Below, piece by piece: positions 23,870-32,793 of a DNA stretch of 35,940 nucleotides; the first letter of the stretch is position 1, and each line of letters starts with the position of its first letter. The stretch comes from Bacillota bacterium (GTDB lineage Bacteria > Bacillota > Clostridia > Clostridiales > Clostridiaceae). The position numbers and the translations under genes are program-made. The notes under the pieces were generated by a model. It made no database searches and was not told the DNA's origin. It worked only from the letters and a program-made list of their open reading frames with translations. The stretch is from positions 1 through 35,940 of the forward strand of contig JAEXZL010000024.1 of assembly GCA_023451395.1 (NCBI GenBank), in the 5' to 3' direction.

Positions 23870-24847
23870 TTATTTTATCTCCTTTCTCATATCTGCCCAG
23901 CTTCTAACAATTTTAAAGCCTGCAGATTCATATATATTTCTAGCGGGATTAGTTTCTCCTGTGAACAAGGTCATATAATGAGCACCTTCATCCTTTAATC
24001 CTCTGCATAGTGCGGAAAATAATACCTTACCTGCTCCATGCTTTCTATATTCAGAATGAATACCAATTCCTGCAAAATAGCCTCTTTTGCTATCCTGTAC
24101 CATAAGTGGTCCGGTAAACCCGCAGATTTTGCCTTTATTTTCAACTATAAGCACAGGATATCCAGCATCCTCCTTGCTGATATTTCCCATAATAGCTTCT
24201 GTCCATAAAGGAGTATTAAGATTTTCAAACAATTCCTCAAAGTCATAATGCTTTTCTTTATCATAATAGGTAATGGTTATTTCCTTATCTGAAAGCTCTG
24301 CTGCTCTCTTTTCTATCTTTTCCGTATAAGCAAATCCTTCTAAAAGTCTATAATAGGAGTTTTGAGTTGCAAAATCTCTAAAGCCTGTATTCTTAAAAAA
24401 TAAGTAAGCTGGTGAGCTCATATCTACCCCTGGAGCATTAGGATGATCATGTCCTTTGGTTCCAGGAACAATCCACTCTAAGTTAATAGGGTTAAAGAAA
24501 ATTATCTCAAGCTTTTTAAGCTTATCATTCTTCTTTAATTCCTCTTCCAGTGCCTTTAAAATTTCACTGCCTATACCTCTTCTGATATACTCCTCCTGCA
24601 CCAATATAAAGGTTATATATCCAACCTCTTCTCCTTTTTTATAACAGGCATTCCCAAAGCCAATAACCTTTTCTTCTTCCTTACATACACAATTAATTTT
24701 CTCTATATTATCTGAAACCTCTATGAACTTTGAATTAAAGGTCTCAAGATCAAGCTTCTTATGAAGAAATCTGTTCTTATCCCTTTCCTTGTTCCATAGG
24801 TCTAAAACCTCTTGAACATCTTGATTGCTTAACATGGAAATATTCAT
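23870..24847 (-). CDS. Tandem GNAT acetyltransferase (two GNAT domains)
   Basis: This 325-residue protein holds two GNAT units. The first (about 1-150) has the acetyl-CoA loop as YIRRGIG near residues 86-92; the second (about 190-325) has EYRKHGAGKVLF near 266-277, with ETNPARNIYESAGF at 300-313 as motif B. Tandem GNATs such as mycothiol synthase often keep one active domain; here both loops look usable. B. subtilis also has an acetyltransferase gene (ybbJ) beside the mur operon. With a deacetylase gene immediately downstream, it could acetylate a glucosamine or muramyl residue, but the acceptor is unknown. Confidence 0.82.
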   Translation of the reverse strand: MNISMLSNQDVQEVLDLWNKERDKNRFLHKKLDLETFNSKFIEVSDNIEKINCVCKEEEKVIGFGNACYKKGEEVGYITFILVQEEYIRRGIGSEILKALEEELKKNDKLKKLEIIFFNPINLEWIVPGTKGHDHPNAPGVDMSSPAYLFFKNTGFRDFATQNSYYRLLEGFAYTEKIEKRAAELSDKEITITYYDKEKHYDFEELFENLNTPLWTEAIMGNISKEDAGYPVLIVENKGKICGFTGPLMVQDSKRGYFAGIGIHSEYRKHGAGKVLFSALCRGLKDEGAHYMTLFTGETNPARNIYESAGFKIVRSWADMRKEIK

Positions 24848-24874
24848 TCATCTCACTCCTTTAAGAATCTATTC

Positions 24875-25147
24875 CTAGTCCTCATGATCTTCATTTATAT
24901 CCTTGTACACCTTTGAAAATATGCTAGGTATTATAAGAACTCCTAAAACAACAAGTAGATTAAAGCCAATAATTAATACATAAACAACATTTGTTTCAGG
25001 TCCTTTATCAGAGAATATAAACCCAATAACACCTACTATTAAAAGTGCTCCTGCCATAGCTGCAATAATTTTTAAATATTTTATAATTACCTTTAAATCT
25101 AATCCTTTTTCGTGGTTATTTCTAACACCTTTTCTGCGTGGTGACAT
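24875..25147 (-). CDS. Small two-helix membrane protein overlapping oppF
   Basis: The encoded 90-residue protein starts MSPRRKGVRNN with a basic N-terminus, then two hydrophobic helices (about 20-43 and 51-75), and ends in an acidic tail (INEDHED). I chose ATG 25147 because AAGGAGG lies 9 bases upstream, inside oppF, giving a 49-base out-of-frame overlap with the oppF end. The later ATG (25057) would cut the first helix and has no ribosome site. The basic N-terminus fits an N-in orientation. It sits between the transporter ATPase gene and the GNAT gene. Function is unknown; a small accessory subunit of the peptide transporter is possible. A longer upstream extension of the frame is unlikely. 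Confidence 0.6.
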   Translation of the reverse strand: MSPRRKGVRNNHEKGLDLKVIIKYLKIIAAMAGALLIVGVIGFIFSDKGPETNVVYVLIIGFNLLVVLGVLIIPSIFSKVYKDINEDHED

Positions 25148-26103
25148 GCAACTCTTCCTCCTTGGAACTCTCTTAGGATAGGTTCCTCCTCTATACACTT
25201 TTCTGTAAAGTATGGGCATCTAGGATGAAATTTACACCCTGAGGGAAGATCCAACAAACTTGGCATATCCAATGATCTCAGGGGAAGCTTCTCTACAAAT
25301 TCGCTTCTGTTATTAGGATTAGCCTCTGGTACTGCACTTATTAGAGCATGAAAATAAGGATGTTTAGGTTCTTTAATTGCTTCAGCTATAGTATTTGTTT
25401 CTATCATTCTTCCTAGATACATAACTACAATTCTTCCATGGGAAGCAATATATCTTGCTGTACCTAAATCATGAGTAATGTATACGAAGGATATTTTATA
25501 TTTCTTATTCATTCTAGTCATAAGATCTAACAGGGATATTCTTAAGGATACATCCACCATTGAAACTGGTTCATCTGCTACTATGAGCTTTGGTCTAAAA
25601 GAAAGTGCTCTAGCAAGCAATATTCTTTGCCTCTGTCCTCCACTCAATTGATGAGGATATTTTTCTAGAAACTGTTCTGGAGGAGTTAAGCCCACCTCTT
25701 TAAAATATTCAGTAAGAATCTTTACAGCTTCCTGGTTATTCTTTGCTAATTTGTGCTGAAAAAGAGGAAGTGATAAAGATTGAAATATAGTCTTATTAGG
25801 GTTTAAAGCTGCATAGGAATCCTGATGTACCATTTGAACTCCCAACCTATATTCCTTAAACTCTTTTTTATTTAAAGTTTTTATATTTTTTCCTTTAAAT
25901 AATATCTCTCCTTTAGAAGGCTCATGCACACCTACTATCATCTTGCCTAAGGTGGTTTTTCCACATCCACTTTCACCAACTACAGCGATTATTTCTCCTT
26001 CACCTATATCAAGGTTTACATCAACTACTGCTCCTATTTCACCCTTACTCTTGCCTTCACTCTTAAAGAGCATACTAACATTTTTTAATTCCATCAAAGT
26101 CAT
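25099..26103 (-). CDS. oppF: Oligopeptide ABC transporter ATP-binding protein
   Basis: This 334-residue ATPase subunit has Walker A GESGCGKTT at 43-51, signature LSGGQRQR, Walker B LIVADEP and the C-terminal peptide-transporter motif CKFHPRCPYFTEKC. I place the start at ATG 26103 (MTLMELKNVS), since its first bases overlap the oppD stop as ATGA and GAAGGTGAAGG lies just upstream; the frame is open another 10 codons inside oppD. With OppD it drives uptake of oligopeptides or muropeptides. The last bases carry the ribosome site and start of the small membrane-protein gene. Confidence 0.93.
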   Translation of the reverse strand: MTLMELKNVSMLFKSEGKSKGEIGAVVDVNLDIGEGEIIAVVGESGCGKTTLGKMIVGVHEPSKGEILFKGKNIKTLNKKEFKEYRLGVQMVHQDSYAALNPNKTIFQSLSLPLFQHKLAKNNQEAVKILTEYFKEVGLTPPEQFLEKYPHQLSGGQRQRILLARALSFRPKLIVADEPVSMVDVSLRISLLDLMTRMNKKYKISFVYITHDLGTARYIASHGRIVVMYLGRMIETNTIAEAIKEPKHPYFHALISAVPEANPNNRSEFVEKLPLRSLDMPSLLDLPSGCKFHPRCPYFTEKCIEEEPILREFQGGRVACHHAEKVLEITTKKD

Positions 26104-27101
26104 AGTTCCTTCACCTTCTCCCATGAATAGCATCTGGTAATCTGATTTTCATTTGAATCATACATGCAATCAGTTTTTTCCTTTATCCCCTCACACTTTC
26201 CAGCTCTTGCTATAGGGCATCTAGGAGTAAATCTGCACATATGAGGAAGATTTAGCATATTTGGTGGATATCCAGGAATTGCTTTTCTTTCAGATATATC
26301 ATCTCTTAGGGATGGTATAGCATGCATTATCCCATGGGTATAAGGATGGGTTGGTCTAAAAAACAAATCCTTTACATCACCATATTCAACTAATTGGCCT
26401 GCATACATAACAGCTAACCTATCTACTACTGATCCTATAATGGAAACATCGTGGGTTAGAAATATCATGGTTATATTTGTGCTCTCATGAATCTTCCTTA
26501 AAATATCAATTATGTACCATTGAGTTATAACATCTAATGCGGTAGTTGGCTCATCTAAAATTAAAATATCTGGCTCTAAAAGCAGGCTTAAAGCTATAAT
26601 AGTTCTCTGCTTCATACCACCACTTAGCTGATGAGGGTAAGATTCTAAAATTCTTTCCTCTAAGCGAACACTTTTAAACAAATCCTTAGCCTTAGCAAGG
26701 ATATCCTTATCACTCATATTTGGATTGTGTGCCCATGCCGTTTCTAAAAAATGCTCCTTTATTTTTAAAGAAGGGTTTAACACATTTTGTGCTGCTTGAA
26801 ATACCGTAGTAATATTGGTCCATCTATACTTAGAATACTCCTTGTCACTGAGCTTCAATAAGTCTATCTTTTTTCCATCTGGTGTATTATATATTATTTC
26901 CCCTTCTGAAATTTTCCCTGGTGCTCTTATAGTTCTAAGTACTCCTGAGGCCAAAGTAGATTTTCCACTACCACTTTCGCCAATTATACCCACTATGTCA
27001 CCTCTATAAATATTCATGCTTAGGTCGTCTACAGCTCTTAATTTTTTCTCGTTTACTTTAAAATCTATAGATAAATTTTTTATTTCTAAAATCGGCTCCA
27101 T
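26100..27101 (-). CDS. oppD: Oligopeptide ABC transporter ATP-binding protein
   Basis: This 333-residue ATPase subunit has Walker A GESGSGKST at 41-49, signature LSGGMKQR and Walker B ILILDEPTTALD, and ends with the cysteine-containing Opp/Dpp C-terminal domain (RFTPRCPIARAGKC). An AGGAGGTATAGT ribosome site precedes the ATG, 10 bases after oppC. It partners OppF, with which it overlaps by 4 bases, and powers the OppB/OppC channel. Confidence 0.94.
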   Translation of the reverse strand: MEPILEIKNLSIDFKVNEKKLRAVDDLSMNIYRGDIVGIIGESGSGKSTLASGVLRTIRAPGKISEGEIIYNTPDGKKIDLLKLSDKEYSKYRWTNITTVFQAAQNVLNPSLKIKEHFLETAWAHNPNMSDKDILAKAKDLFKSVRLEERILESYPHQLSGGMKQRTIIALSLLLEPDILILDEPTTALDVITQWYIIDILRKIHESTNITMIFLTHDVSIIGSVVDRLAVMYAGQLVEYGDVKDLFFRPTHPYTHGIMHAIPSLRDDISERKAIPGYPPNMLNLPHMCRFTPRCPIARAGKCEGIKEKTDCMYDSNENQITRCYSWEKVKEL

Positions 27102-27111
27102 ACTATACCTC

Positions 27112-28032
27112 CTAAGCTCGTAATCTTGGGTTTAACGCTTCGTCTAAACCAGTGGCAAAAAGATAACATCCCAGTTGGAATAAAACTATACATACAACTG
27201 GTGATATAAAATATATCATAGAGCTTGAACCAAGAAGTGCACCAGTCTGTGACAAGGCTAGATTGATCATCATTCCCCAGTGATTTCCTTTAAAAGGTAC
27301 GAGTCCTAAATACATTAATCCAACACTGGCAAGAATTGCCCCCTTCATAATTGAAATAAAGTTCACTGCTATATAGGAAACTATATTAGGCAATATATCA
27401 TTAATAATAATTTTCATGTTAGAAAGTCCCATTATTCTGCTTGCCTCTATAAACTCTCTATGCTTTATTGTTAATACCTGAGAACGTATTGCCCTAGCTA
27501 GTCCAGCCCAGGACCAAAGGCTTAATACCAATCCAAAGGTCAATTGATTGTCTATTTGTATTGCCATTGATAAAATCATTGTTACTGGAAAACTTGGAAT
27601 TGTTAGTACTATGTTTGTAAACATCATTAGTATTTCATCTAATTTTCCTCCAAAGAGTCCTGAAACAATCCCAACTATACAAGCAAAAGTTATAGAAAAA
27701 ACTGCTGTATACGCTGACACTAAAAGCACATCTCTTGATCCTAGTATTAGCTGTACCAGAGTATCCTTTCCTGAAAAATCTGTTCCTAAGGGATGGGCTA
27801 AGGATGGCGACTTCAATCTATTTAAATAATCTGATTTTGGGCTGTCTAATATCATTGGTCCAAATATTGATATGAGTAGGAATACACTTAAAATAATAAG
27901 TCCTATTCTAGATAACCTGTTAGACCATATGCTATGAAAAAAGCCACTTATTCCTTGGCTATAACTAACCTTATAGAGATTTTCCTGCTCTTCTATTTCT
28001 AGTTTAATCTTATCCTGCTGAACCTCACCCAT
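27112..28032 (-). CDS. oppC: Oligopeptide ABC transporter permease
   Basis: This 306-residue membrane subunit has a cytoplasmic N-terminus, a first helix (IGLIILSVFLLISIFGPMI) and five further helices. The HPLGTDFSGKDTLVQLI segment and the EAA loop FIEASRIMGLSNMKIIINDILPN, which docks an ATPase, are typical of OppC/DppC. It lies 2 bases after oppB and 10 before oppD. In this cluster it should pass wall peptides or muropeptides into the cytoplasm. Confidence 0.93.
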   Translation of the reverse strand: MGEVQQDKIKLEIEEQENLYKVSYSQGISGFFHSIWSNRLSRIGLIILSVFLLISIFGPMILDSPKSDYLNRLKSPSLAHPLGTDFSGKDTLVQLILGSRDVLLVSAYTAVFSITFACIVGIVSGLFGGKLDEILMMFTNIVLTIPSFPVTMILSMAIQIDNQLTFGLVLSLWSWAGLARAIRSQVLTIKHREFIEASRIMGLSNMKIIINDILPNIVSYIAVNFISIMKGAILASVGLMYLGLVPFKGNHWGMMINLALSQTGALLGSSSMIYFISPVVCIVLFQLGCYLFATGLDEALNPRLRA

Positions 28033-28034
28033 TT

Positions 28035-29009
28035 TTATCTCTCCCTCAATCTTGGATTAAGTAGCTTATACAAAAATTCTGCTAATAAGCTTGATAGTAC
28101 GACTGTTATAATTATTATGAAAAACATCCCCTGCATCAGTGGAAAATCTCTTCTAGATATAGCCATATTCAAATAATATCCAACTCCAGGATATATGAAT
28201 AGGTTTTCAATTAGGGGAGAGCCTCCAAACATCAATCCAAAGCTTATAGCCAAACTTGTTATCATGGGTAATATTGCATTTCTCCCTAAATAGTGAACAA
28301 GAATTCTTCTATTTGATAGTCCTCGTACATTGGCATAGGTTATATAGTCCTCTCCTAAAACTCCCACTGCATTAGCTCTCATAGCTATTGTCCAAGTAGC
28401 TACTGTGGTAATAAAGTATGCTAATACTGGAAGAATGCTGTGACTTAACACATTAAGGATAAATTTAAGATTAAAGCCTGGAGTAACTGCAGAACTATAA
28501 GCTCCCTTTGAAGGTAAAACACCTAAAGTAACAGCAAATACAAAGATCAGCAAATAAGCTACTATGTAGTCTGGTATAGATCCAAATATTGACTGATATA
28601 CAGTCAAGGCTGCATTTATACTTTTTTTCTGTTTCCAAGCAATATAAATACCAAGAAGTATACCCACTGTAAAAGATAAGGTAAGTGATATAGTTAAGAC
28701 AAGTAAGGTCCAGGGCAAGGCCCCTTTTATGATATCAATTACTGGCTTCTTGTAAGTCATTGAATCTCCCAGGTTTCCGCTTATAATTCCCTTCATATAC
28801 AAACCAAATCTTTCCCCAATAGGCATAGACGGATCATAATTTAATGTAGCAATAGCTCTTTGATAAGCTTGGTCATACGGTAGATTTTCAGTTCTAACTA
28901 TATCTCCAGCTAATATATCCACAGGATCTCCTGGCATAAATTCGATAACTACAAATACTACCACTATAGATATTAATACTGTCAATATTGTCATCATTGC
29001 CTTTTTCAT
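28035..29009 (-). CDS. oppB: Oligopeptide ABC transporter permease
   Basis: This 324-residue membrane subunit of the OppB/DppB type has the first helix and the EFMPGDPVDILAGD segment after it, six helices, and an EAA-type loop near YITYANVRGLSNRRILVHYLGRNAILP. It pairs with OppC. It is the first transporter gene, 41 bases after the NagZ-type gene, with a GGGGGGAAA ribosome site. Position between the hydrolase and ATPase genes ties the transporter directly to wall-fragment breakdown. Confidence 0.93.
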   Translation of the reverse strand: MKKAMMTILTVLISIVVVFVVIEFMPGDPVDILAGDIVRTENLPYDQAYQRAIATLNYDPSMPIGERFGLYMKGIISGNLGDSMTYKKPVIDIIKGALPWTLLVLTISLTLSFTVGILLGIYIAWKQKKSINAALTVYQSIFGSIPDYIVAYLLIFVFAVTLGVLPSKGAYSSAVTPGFNLKFILNVLSHSILPVLAYFITTVATWTIAMRANAVGVLGEDYITYANVRGLSNRRILVHYLGRNAILPMITSLAISFGLMFGGSPLIENLFIYPGVGYYLNMAISRRDFPLMQGMFFIIIITVVLSSLLAEFLYKLLNPRLRER

Positions 29010-29050
29010 AGCCTAATTTCCCCCCCTATAAATTATTTTTTTAAAAGTAT

Positions 29051-30619
29051 TTAACTTAGCCTTACTGGTGATTTTCCTACTGGAGTCACCTCTCCTTTTA
29101 ACACCTTAATTAAGCTTTTCATGGAGTTTTTGGTGTATTCATAGGGTAAAATACAGCCCTTAACATCCCTTAATTCTAAATAATCATAAGGATTTCTCAT
29201 TGGAATTAATAGAACATCTTCATTTTCCTTTAATACTTCCTTAACTAAATCTATTTGACTACTAAAGGTCGTACCGTTTATGGTACATATAACAGCTGCT
29301 TCATAATTCTTGCTTTCCTTTGCTATCTCTTCAGCTTGTACCTTTGATAAGTTTATATCTATTTCTTTATAATTAACATCAGAATTTACTAAAGCATCCT
29401 TTAGTACTCTTCCAAAGCTAATTTCTTCTCTAAAGCCCTCTGCTCCTGTGATTACTCTTGTTTTTGAAGCAATTACTAAGATTTTCTTAGCCTTTAAAGG
29501 AATAATCCCCTGATTTTTAATTACAGTAATACTTTCCTGACTAACCTTTTCAGCTAAGCTTATATGCTCTGCTTTATCCATGAGCTTTTCTATATCATTA
29601 AATTCCTTAGATAAGCCGTCTGTTAACTTTAGCTTGCTTTTTTCTTCAAGAATTCTTTCCACCCTATTATCGATAATATCTTCAGTAAGCTCTCCCATTT
29701 CAATCTTTTCAAGTATTTTTTCAATGGATTTTACTTGCTTTTCAAAGGTATGGGATATGCATATCAAATCCGCTCCGGCTTTTATAGCCATTGGGACACC
29801 TTCCTCAGTTTTAAAATGATTGTCAATAGCCTTCATTTCCATACAATCTGTGATAATAAGTCCCTTAAAGCCTAGCTCTTCTCTTAAAAGCTTAGTTAAC
29901 ACATTGTAAGAAAGAGTTGCAGGAAGCTCTCTGCTTTCAAAGGCAGGAAATATAATGTGAGCTGTCATAATTGCTTTTACTCCAGCCTCTATTGCCTTCT
30001 TAAAAGGATAAAGCTCTACTTTATTTAACCTTTCTTTATCATGAGGAACTGCTGCAAGGCCAATATGAGAATCTACCACTGTATCTCCGTGTCCTGGGAA
30101 GTGCTTAGCCGTAGCAATTATTCCCGCATCCTGCATTCCATTTATACACTTAGCTCCTAGCTCACCAACCATACTAGGATCATCTCCAAAGCTTCTTACT
30201 CCAATAACGGGATTTTTGGGATTATTATTAACATCTAAGCTAGGTGCTAAATTAAAATTAATCCCTAAAGCTCCTAAGCCTTCACCAGTGAATTTTCCAA
30301 TATTATATGTATCCTCAGCATTATTTACTGCTCCTTGGGCCATGTTTCCAGGGAAGTGGGTTACTCCTTGATATAACCGTGCAACCATTCCGTTTTCCTG
30401 ATCTATAGTCACAAAAAGAGGTGCCCCATTACTTTCCATTGCTAGACTCTGAAGATCCTTTACTAAATTAAAAACCTGTTTTGGTGTTTTGCAATTTCTG
30501 TCAAATAAAATTATATTTCCAACATGGTACTTAGTAATTAGTGCTCTGATTTCCTCTGTTACGCTTGTCCCTTCAAATCCCGCAACTATCATCTGGCCAA
30601 TTTTTCTCTTTAAATCCAC
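29051..30619 (-). CDS. nagZ: GH3 beta-N-acetylglucosaminidase, NagZ type, without signal peptide
   Basis: This 522-residue enzyme splits GlcNAc from GlcNAc-MurNAc(-peptide). The NagZ signature KHFPGHGDTVVDSH is at 172-185, giving the His/Asp dyad H185 and D183 that acts as acid/base in this branch of GH3; nucleophile D258 is in IITDCMEM. The C-terminal 170 residues form a second domain, as in B. subtilis NagZ (YbbD). Unlike that secreted lipoprotein, there is no signal peptide, so it works in the cytoplasm. The start is a GTG at 30619 behind AAGGAGGTATTTTC. It lies between the NamZ-like and oppB genes. The call is firm; the localisation is read from the sequence. Confidence 0.92.
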   Translation of the reverse strand: MDLKRKIGQMIVAGFEGTSVTEEIRALITKYHVGNIILFDRNCKTPKQVFNLVKDLQSLAMESNGAPLFVTIDQENGMVARLYQGVTHFPGNMAQGAVNNAEDTYNIGKFTGEGLGALGINFNLAPSLDVNNNPKNPVIGVRSFGDDPSMVGELGAKCINGMQDAGIIATAKHFPGHGDTVVDSHIGLAAVPHDKERLNKVELYPFKKAIEAGVKAIMTAHIIFPAFESRELPATLSYNVLTKLLREELGFKGLIITDCMEMKAIDNHFKTEEGVPMAIKAGADLICISHTFEKQVKSIEKILEKIEMGELTEDIIDNRVERILEEKSKLKLTDGLSKEFNDIEKLMDKAEHISLAEKVSQESITVIKNQGIIPLKAKKILVIASKTRVITGAEGFREEISFGRVLKDALVNSDVNYKEIDINLSKVQAEEIAKESKNYEAAVICTINGTTFSSQIDLVKEVLKENEDVLLIPMRNPYDYLELRDVKGCILPYEYTKNSMKSLIKVLKGEVTPVGKSPVRLS

Positions 30620-30631
30620 GAAAATACCTCC

Positions 30632-31777
30632 TTAATATAAGTGATATTTAACCTTAAACTTTTCAAATTTCTCAGATTCTTTTTTCCACATTTCATAACA
30701 TTCTACCGGTTCTAATTCACCTTTTCTTATATAATCACTTCCAGTGTTATAATCTATCATTGGTTTTCCCTTTTCAGAATAAGGTGGTAAGAATTCAAAA
30801 TTGTTGCTGTATTTATTTTTTATAACCTCAAGTAAATTGACTCCAGTGAATACTGGCTTAAAGCTTTCTCTATCAATAACATGAAGCTGTACTCCTCCAC
30901 ACAACTCTCCACTATATTTTGATATTGTTGGTGTAAAATAGGCTGCTGTAAAAATAACACCGGGAAGCTGTAATGAATTCATGTCCTGTGCTAAGTCATA
31001 GGCATCTATCCATGGAGCACCAATCATCTCAAAAGGTTTTGTAGTTCCTCTCCCTTCTGAGACATTCGTTCCTTCAAAAATACAGGTTCCATTGTATACA
31101 ACAGCAGTATCAATGGTTGGCATATTAGGTGATGGTAATATCCAATTAAGATTAGTGTCTTCAAAGTACATTCCTCTTTCCCACCCCTGCATTTTGATTA
31201 CAGTTAAATCACAGCCAATTTTAAACTCCTCATTAAAAAGTTTTGCTGCTTCTCCAATAGTCAAGCCATATCTATATGGAATTGGGTAAAGCCCTACAAA
31301 AGAGGTAAACCCATCCTTAATTAATCCTCCCTCAACGATTAATCCGTTTATCGGGTTAGGTCTATCTAGGACCACAAATTCCTTTCCCTGATTCTTACAG
31401 CCCATCATACAGTAAGCCATAGTATAGATATAGGTATAGAGCCTAGAGCCAATATCCTGTATATCAATTACCATAACATCAATATCTTCTAAAACCTCTT
31501 TTGAAGGCTTTTTATTATCACCATACAAACTAAATACCTTAATACCGGATTTCTCATCTGTATAAGTTTCTATTTTTGCTCCTGCTTGAGCATCTCCTCT
31601 TACACCGTGCTCTGGAGAATAAAGTGCTATCAAATTTGTTTTCTCTTTAAGAATGTCAATTGTGCTTTTAAAATCTGAATTTATCCCTGTTGGATTGGTT
31701 ATAAGTCCTACTCTTTTACCTTTTAAAACCTTTACAACCTCGTCAATCCTATCGATACCTAATAAAACTTTCTTCAT
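30632..31777 (-). CDS. namZ: NamZ-type exo-beta-N-acetylmuramidase (DUF1343 / GH171)
   Basis: This 381-residue protein matches DUF1343, the NamZ family that removes MurNAc from the non-reducing end of peptidoglycan pieces. Family motifs are SPEHGVRGDAQAG at 54-66, DIQDIGSRLYTY near 105, LDRPNPING, LPSPNMPT and EGTNVSEGRGTTKPFE. There is no signal peptide, unlike Bacillus NamZ (YbbC). Its start overlaps the MurK stop by 4 bases (ATGA), and the NagZ gene follows after 12 bases. NamZ and NagZ together turn a GlcNAc-MurNAc chain into monosaccharides for the kinase. Function by family and context is strong, though the natural substrate could be a short disaccharide-peptide rather than a chain. Confidence 0.92.
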   Translation of the reverse strand: MKKVLLGIDRIDEVVKVLKGKRVGLITNPTGINSDFKSTIDILKEKTNLIALYSPEHGVRGDAQAGAKIETYTDEKSGIKVFSLYGDNKKPSKEVLEDIDVMVIDIQDIGSRLYTYIYTMAYCMMGCKNQGKEFVVLDRPNPINGLIVEGGLIKDGFTSFVGLYPIPYRYGLTIGEAAKLFNEEFKIGCDLTVIKMQGWERGMYFEDTNLNWILPSPNMPTIDTAVVYNGTCIFEGTNVSEGRGTTKPFEMIGAPWIDAYDLAQDMNSLQLPGVIFTAAYFTPTISKYSGELCGGVQLHVIDRESFKPVFTGVNLLEVIKNKYSNNFEFLPPYSEKGKPMIDYNTGSDYIRKGELEPVECYEMWKKESEKFEKFKVKYHLY

Positions 31778-32706
31778 AACCTCACCCTATCTATTTCCTT
31801 TAAAATCATCAGTGCTGCGCCGTAAGCAGCTTCCTTCTCTCTTGTAGTCACTTGTACATACTTAAGTTCTTTGCTAATGTTATTAATAAAACCATTTCTT
31901 ATATATGAATTGTTAAGTAATACACTGCCATCAATAATTAATCTAAAGTCTTTATCTTTAAAACCCAGTTTACTGCTTGCAGAACTAGCCGCTTCTGTCA
32001 AATCATCAACCGTCTCATTTGCAATTTTTAAAGAAATATTATCGTTATTTTTAATACCTTCTTCTATAAGCACTGCTAAAGCTGCTATATGCTCTTTAGT
32101 AAACTGAGGCCTATATATATGAGTTATGATTTCTTCTTCATTACTAAAGCCAAGCTCTGTTAATAATAATTTGCTTAATAGTGTAGCTTCGGCTCTGCCA
32201 TCGTAGGCCTTCATAACTGCTCTTATTATCTTAATTCCAATGCTATAAGCACTTCCTTCATCTCCTACAAGATGTCCCCATCCACTAACCCTAACAATGT
32301 CACCAATATTATTTTTCCCATAGCATATAGCTCCTGTACCTGCAATAAGCAGCAACCCTTCCTTGCCTTCAGTGCCAGCAGTTAAGGCTATTTCTCCATC
32401 ATGGGTTACTATAAGCTTACCTTTGAAACCCGCCGTTCTAATTATCTCTTCAATCTGTCCTTTTACAGTAGCTCGTCCACCTCCAGCTACTCCTATGCAC
32501 ATACCTATGCAATTTTTAAATTCTAGGTCATTATCCAATATTCCATTAGTCAAAACCGTATTAATAGATCTTTTTGATTCTTCATAACCGCTGGATAAAA
32601 TATTACTTGGCCCCCCAATAGAAGTAAAAAGGGTTTTTCCTTCTTTATCTATTACTACTAATCTTGTTTTAGTCCCTCCGCCATCAATTCCAACAATATA
32701 TTCCAT
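31774..32706 (-). CDS. murK: BadF-family N-acetylmuramate/N-acetylglucosamine kinase (MurK-like)
   Basis: This 310-residue kinase phosphorylates GlcNAc or MurNAc at C6 with ATP. Phosphate-loop motifs are GIDGGGTKT at 6-14, AGTGA at 122-126 and GDEGSAY at 148-154. It resembles MurK of Clostridium acetobutylicum, which acts on both sugars. I chose ATG 32706 (MEYIVGIDGGG) because GGAGGA lies just before it; the frame is open 29 codons further with no ribosome site. It is the first gene of the wall-salvage operon and overlaps namZ by 4 bases. Products MurNAc-6-P and GlcNAc-6-P would need MurQ and NagA/NagB, not found in this window. Confidence 0.9.
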   Translation of the reverse strand: MEYIVGIDGGGTKTRLVVIDKEGKTLFTSIGGPSNILSSGYEESKRSINTVLTNGILDNDLEFKNCIGMCIGVAGGGRATVKGQIEEIIRTAGFKGKLIVTHDGEIALTAGTEGKEGLLLIAGTGAICYGKNNIGDIVRVSGWGHLVGDEGSAYSIGIKIIRAVMKAYDGRAEATLLSKLLLTELGFSNEEEIITHIYRPQFTKEHIAALAVLIEEGIKNNDNISLKIANETVDDLTEAASSASSKLGFKDKDFRLIIDGSVLLNNSYIRNGFINNISKELKYVQVTTREKEAAYGAALMILKEIDRVRL

Positions 32707-32764
32707 ATTTGTCCTCCGAAATTGCAGTTTCATATCCTTTTCTTTACTATCATAGTAATCCTTT

Positions 32765-32793
32765 ACACTAAGTGTGTCTATGTATCTATACAT
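32765..32793. promoter_or_regulatory. Paired palindromes upstream of murK, possible operator
   Basis: ACACT-A-AGTGT (32765-32775) and ATGTAT-CT-ATACAT (32780-32793) are two perfect palindromes 4 bases apart, 59-87 bases before the murK start. This is the right place for a regulator of the long operon, for example the RpiR protein or the helix/kinase fusion. No second copy was recognised, so the call is weak. Confidence 0.3.
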
